Source: Leptolyngbya sp. SIO4C1
Lineage (GTDB): Bacteria; Cyanobacteriota; Cyanobacteriia; Phormidesmidales; Phormidesmidaceae
Reading direction: 5' to 3'
Length of the DNA stretch: 6,283 nucleotides
Assembly (NCBI GenBank): GCA_010671975.1
Contig: JAAHIA010000293.1
Location: 1-6,283 of the forward strand
Made by a program: the position numbers and the translations under genes. Shown here piece after piece: positions 6,006 through 6,283 of this stretch; position 1 is the first letter of the stretch; each line of letters begins with the position of its first letter. The notes beneath the pieces are model-generated. The model searched no databases, was not told where the DNA came from, and saw nothing but the letters and a program-made list of their open reading frames with translations.

Positions 6006-6283
6006 ATGAGAAAAACGATATGGCTAGTCGCTCTGCTGATAGGCAGCAGTCTAGGCCTAGTGCTTCCGGCTGTCGCCGACGAAGGGCACAGCGATGCAAT
6101 GCCGGTAGAAGCTTCGGAGAACTCATCAGAGGGCTCGATGGATGAGCATCACGCTATGCCAGCAGAGAACTCAGCAGACAATATGTCTGAGATGGAACAT
6201 CATCACGGCATGTTGGAGATTCCAGATGATCAGCCAGTGCCAACGGTGAGTCTGATGCTCTATCAGAGGTTAGGATCCGTTGG
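6006..6283 (+). CDS. Exported His/Met-rich protein, putative metal binding (3' end outside window)
   Basis: The first 92 codons are present and the frame is still open at the right edge. AGGGTGA (5991-5997) is a Shine-Dalgarno-like sequence about 8 nt before ATG 6006. Residues 1-24 form a Sec signal peptide (RK then a Leu/Val core, cleavage after AVA24). The mature N-terminus is acidic and unusually rich in His and Met: D46-E-H-H-A-M, then M60-x-x-M-E-H-H-H-G-M69, a pattern seen in low-affinity copper-binding or copper-handling periplasmic proteins. A more ordinary segment, LEIPDDQPVPTVSLMLY (70-86), begins what is probably a folded domain. Divergent orientation from petJ fits a copper-related role, but the family is not identified and the function is inferred from composition and position only. 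Confidence 0.85.
   Translation, partial: MRKTIWLVALLIGSSLGLVLPAVADEGHSDAMPVEASENSSEGSMDEHHAMPAENSADNMSEMEHHHGMLEIPDDQPVPTVSLMLYQRLGSV
6117..6178 (+). repeat. Internal duplication in the His/Met-rich protein
   Basis: GAGAACTCATCAGA (6117-6130) recurs as GAGAACTCAGCAGA (6165-6178) with one mismatch. At protein level residues 32-50 (MPVEASENSS...DEHHA) and 51-68 (MPAENSADN...EHHHG) are an imperfect tandem copy. The His/Met cluster has therefore been duplicated, which would double the putative metal-ligand content. Confidence 0.6.

Overview
The window looks like a cyanobacterial chromosome segment. The evidence is a cytochrome c6 (petJ) precursor, seven copies of the HIP1 octamer GCGATCGC, TPR-rich proteins, a CHAT/NB-ARC/TPR protein of a type common in multicellular and large-genome cyanobacteria, and small palindromic dispersed repeats of cyanobacterial style. 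I cannot name the species.

Layout, left to right. Positions 1-3588 (minus strand) hold one very large open frame, 1196 codons without a stop, that runs off the left edge. It encodes a CHAT caspase-like protease domain, an NB-ARC/STAND ATPase and a TPR array in that order, an NLR-like architecture. It overlaps by 4 bp (ATGA) with an upstream 138-residue gene (3585-4001, minus) whose C-terminus is a hydrophobic membrane segment. The two form a tightly coupled cassette. I infer that it is an immune or regulated-death module, with the TPRs as sensor, the NTPase as switch, CHAT as protease, and the small membrane protein as partner, substrate or effector. This is the most interesting part of the window.

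Positions 4002-4479 are non-coding as far as I can see. They hold a short dispersed-type palindrome (4272-4298) and a 131-bp MITE-like element (4309-4439) with 12-bp terminal inverted repeats and several nested stem-loops.

Positions 4480-5400 (minus) encode an exported TPR protein, and 5521-5853 (minus) encode cytochrome c6. A strong stem-loop lies between them (5442-5492). Divergent from petJ, after a 152-bp intergenic region with a palindrome carrying outward-facing -35-like hexamers, begins a plus-strand gene (6006 to the right edge). It encodes an exported His/Met/Glu-rich protein, probably periplasmic and perhaps metal (copper) binding. Cytochrome c6 replaces plastocyanin under copper shortage in many cyanobacteria, so a shared metal-responsive control of this divergent pair is plausible but unproven.

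The + strand from 1 to about 3590 shows many open frames. These are shadows of the large GC-rich minus-strand gene and are not annotated.
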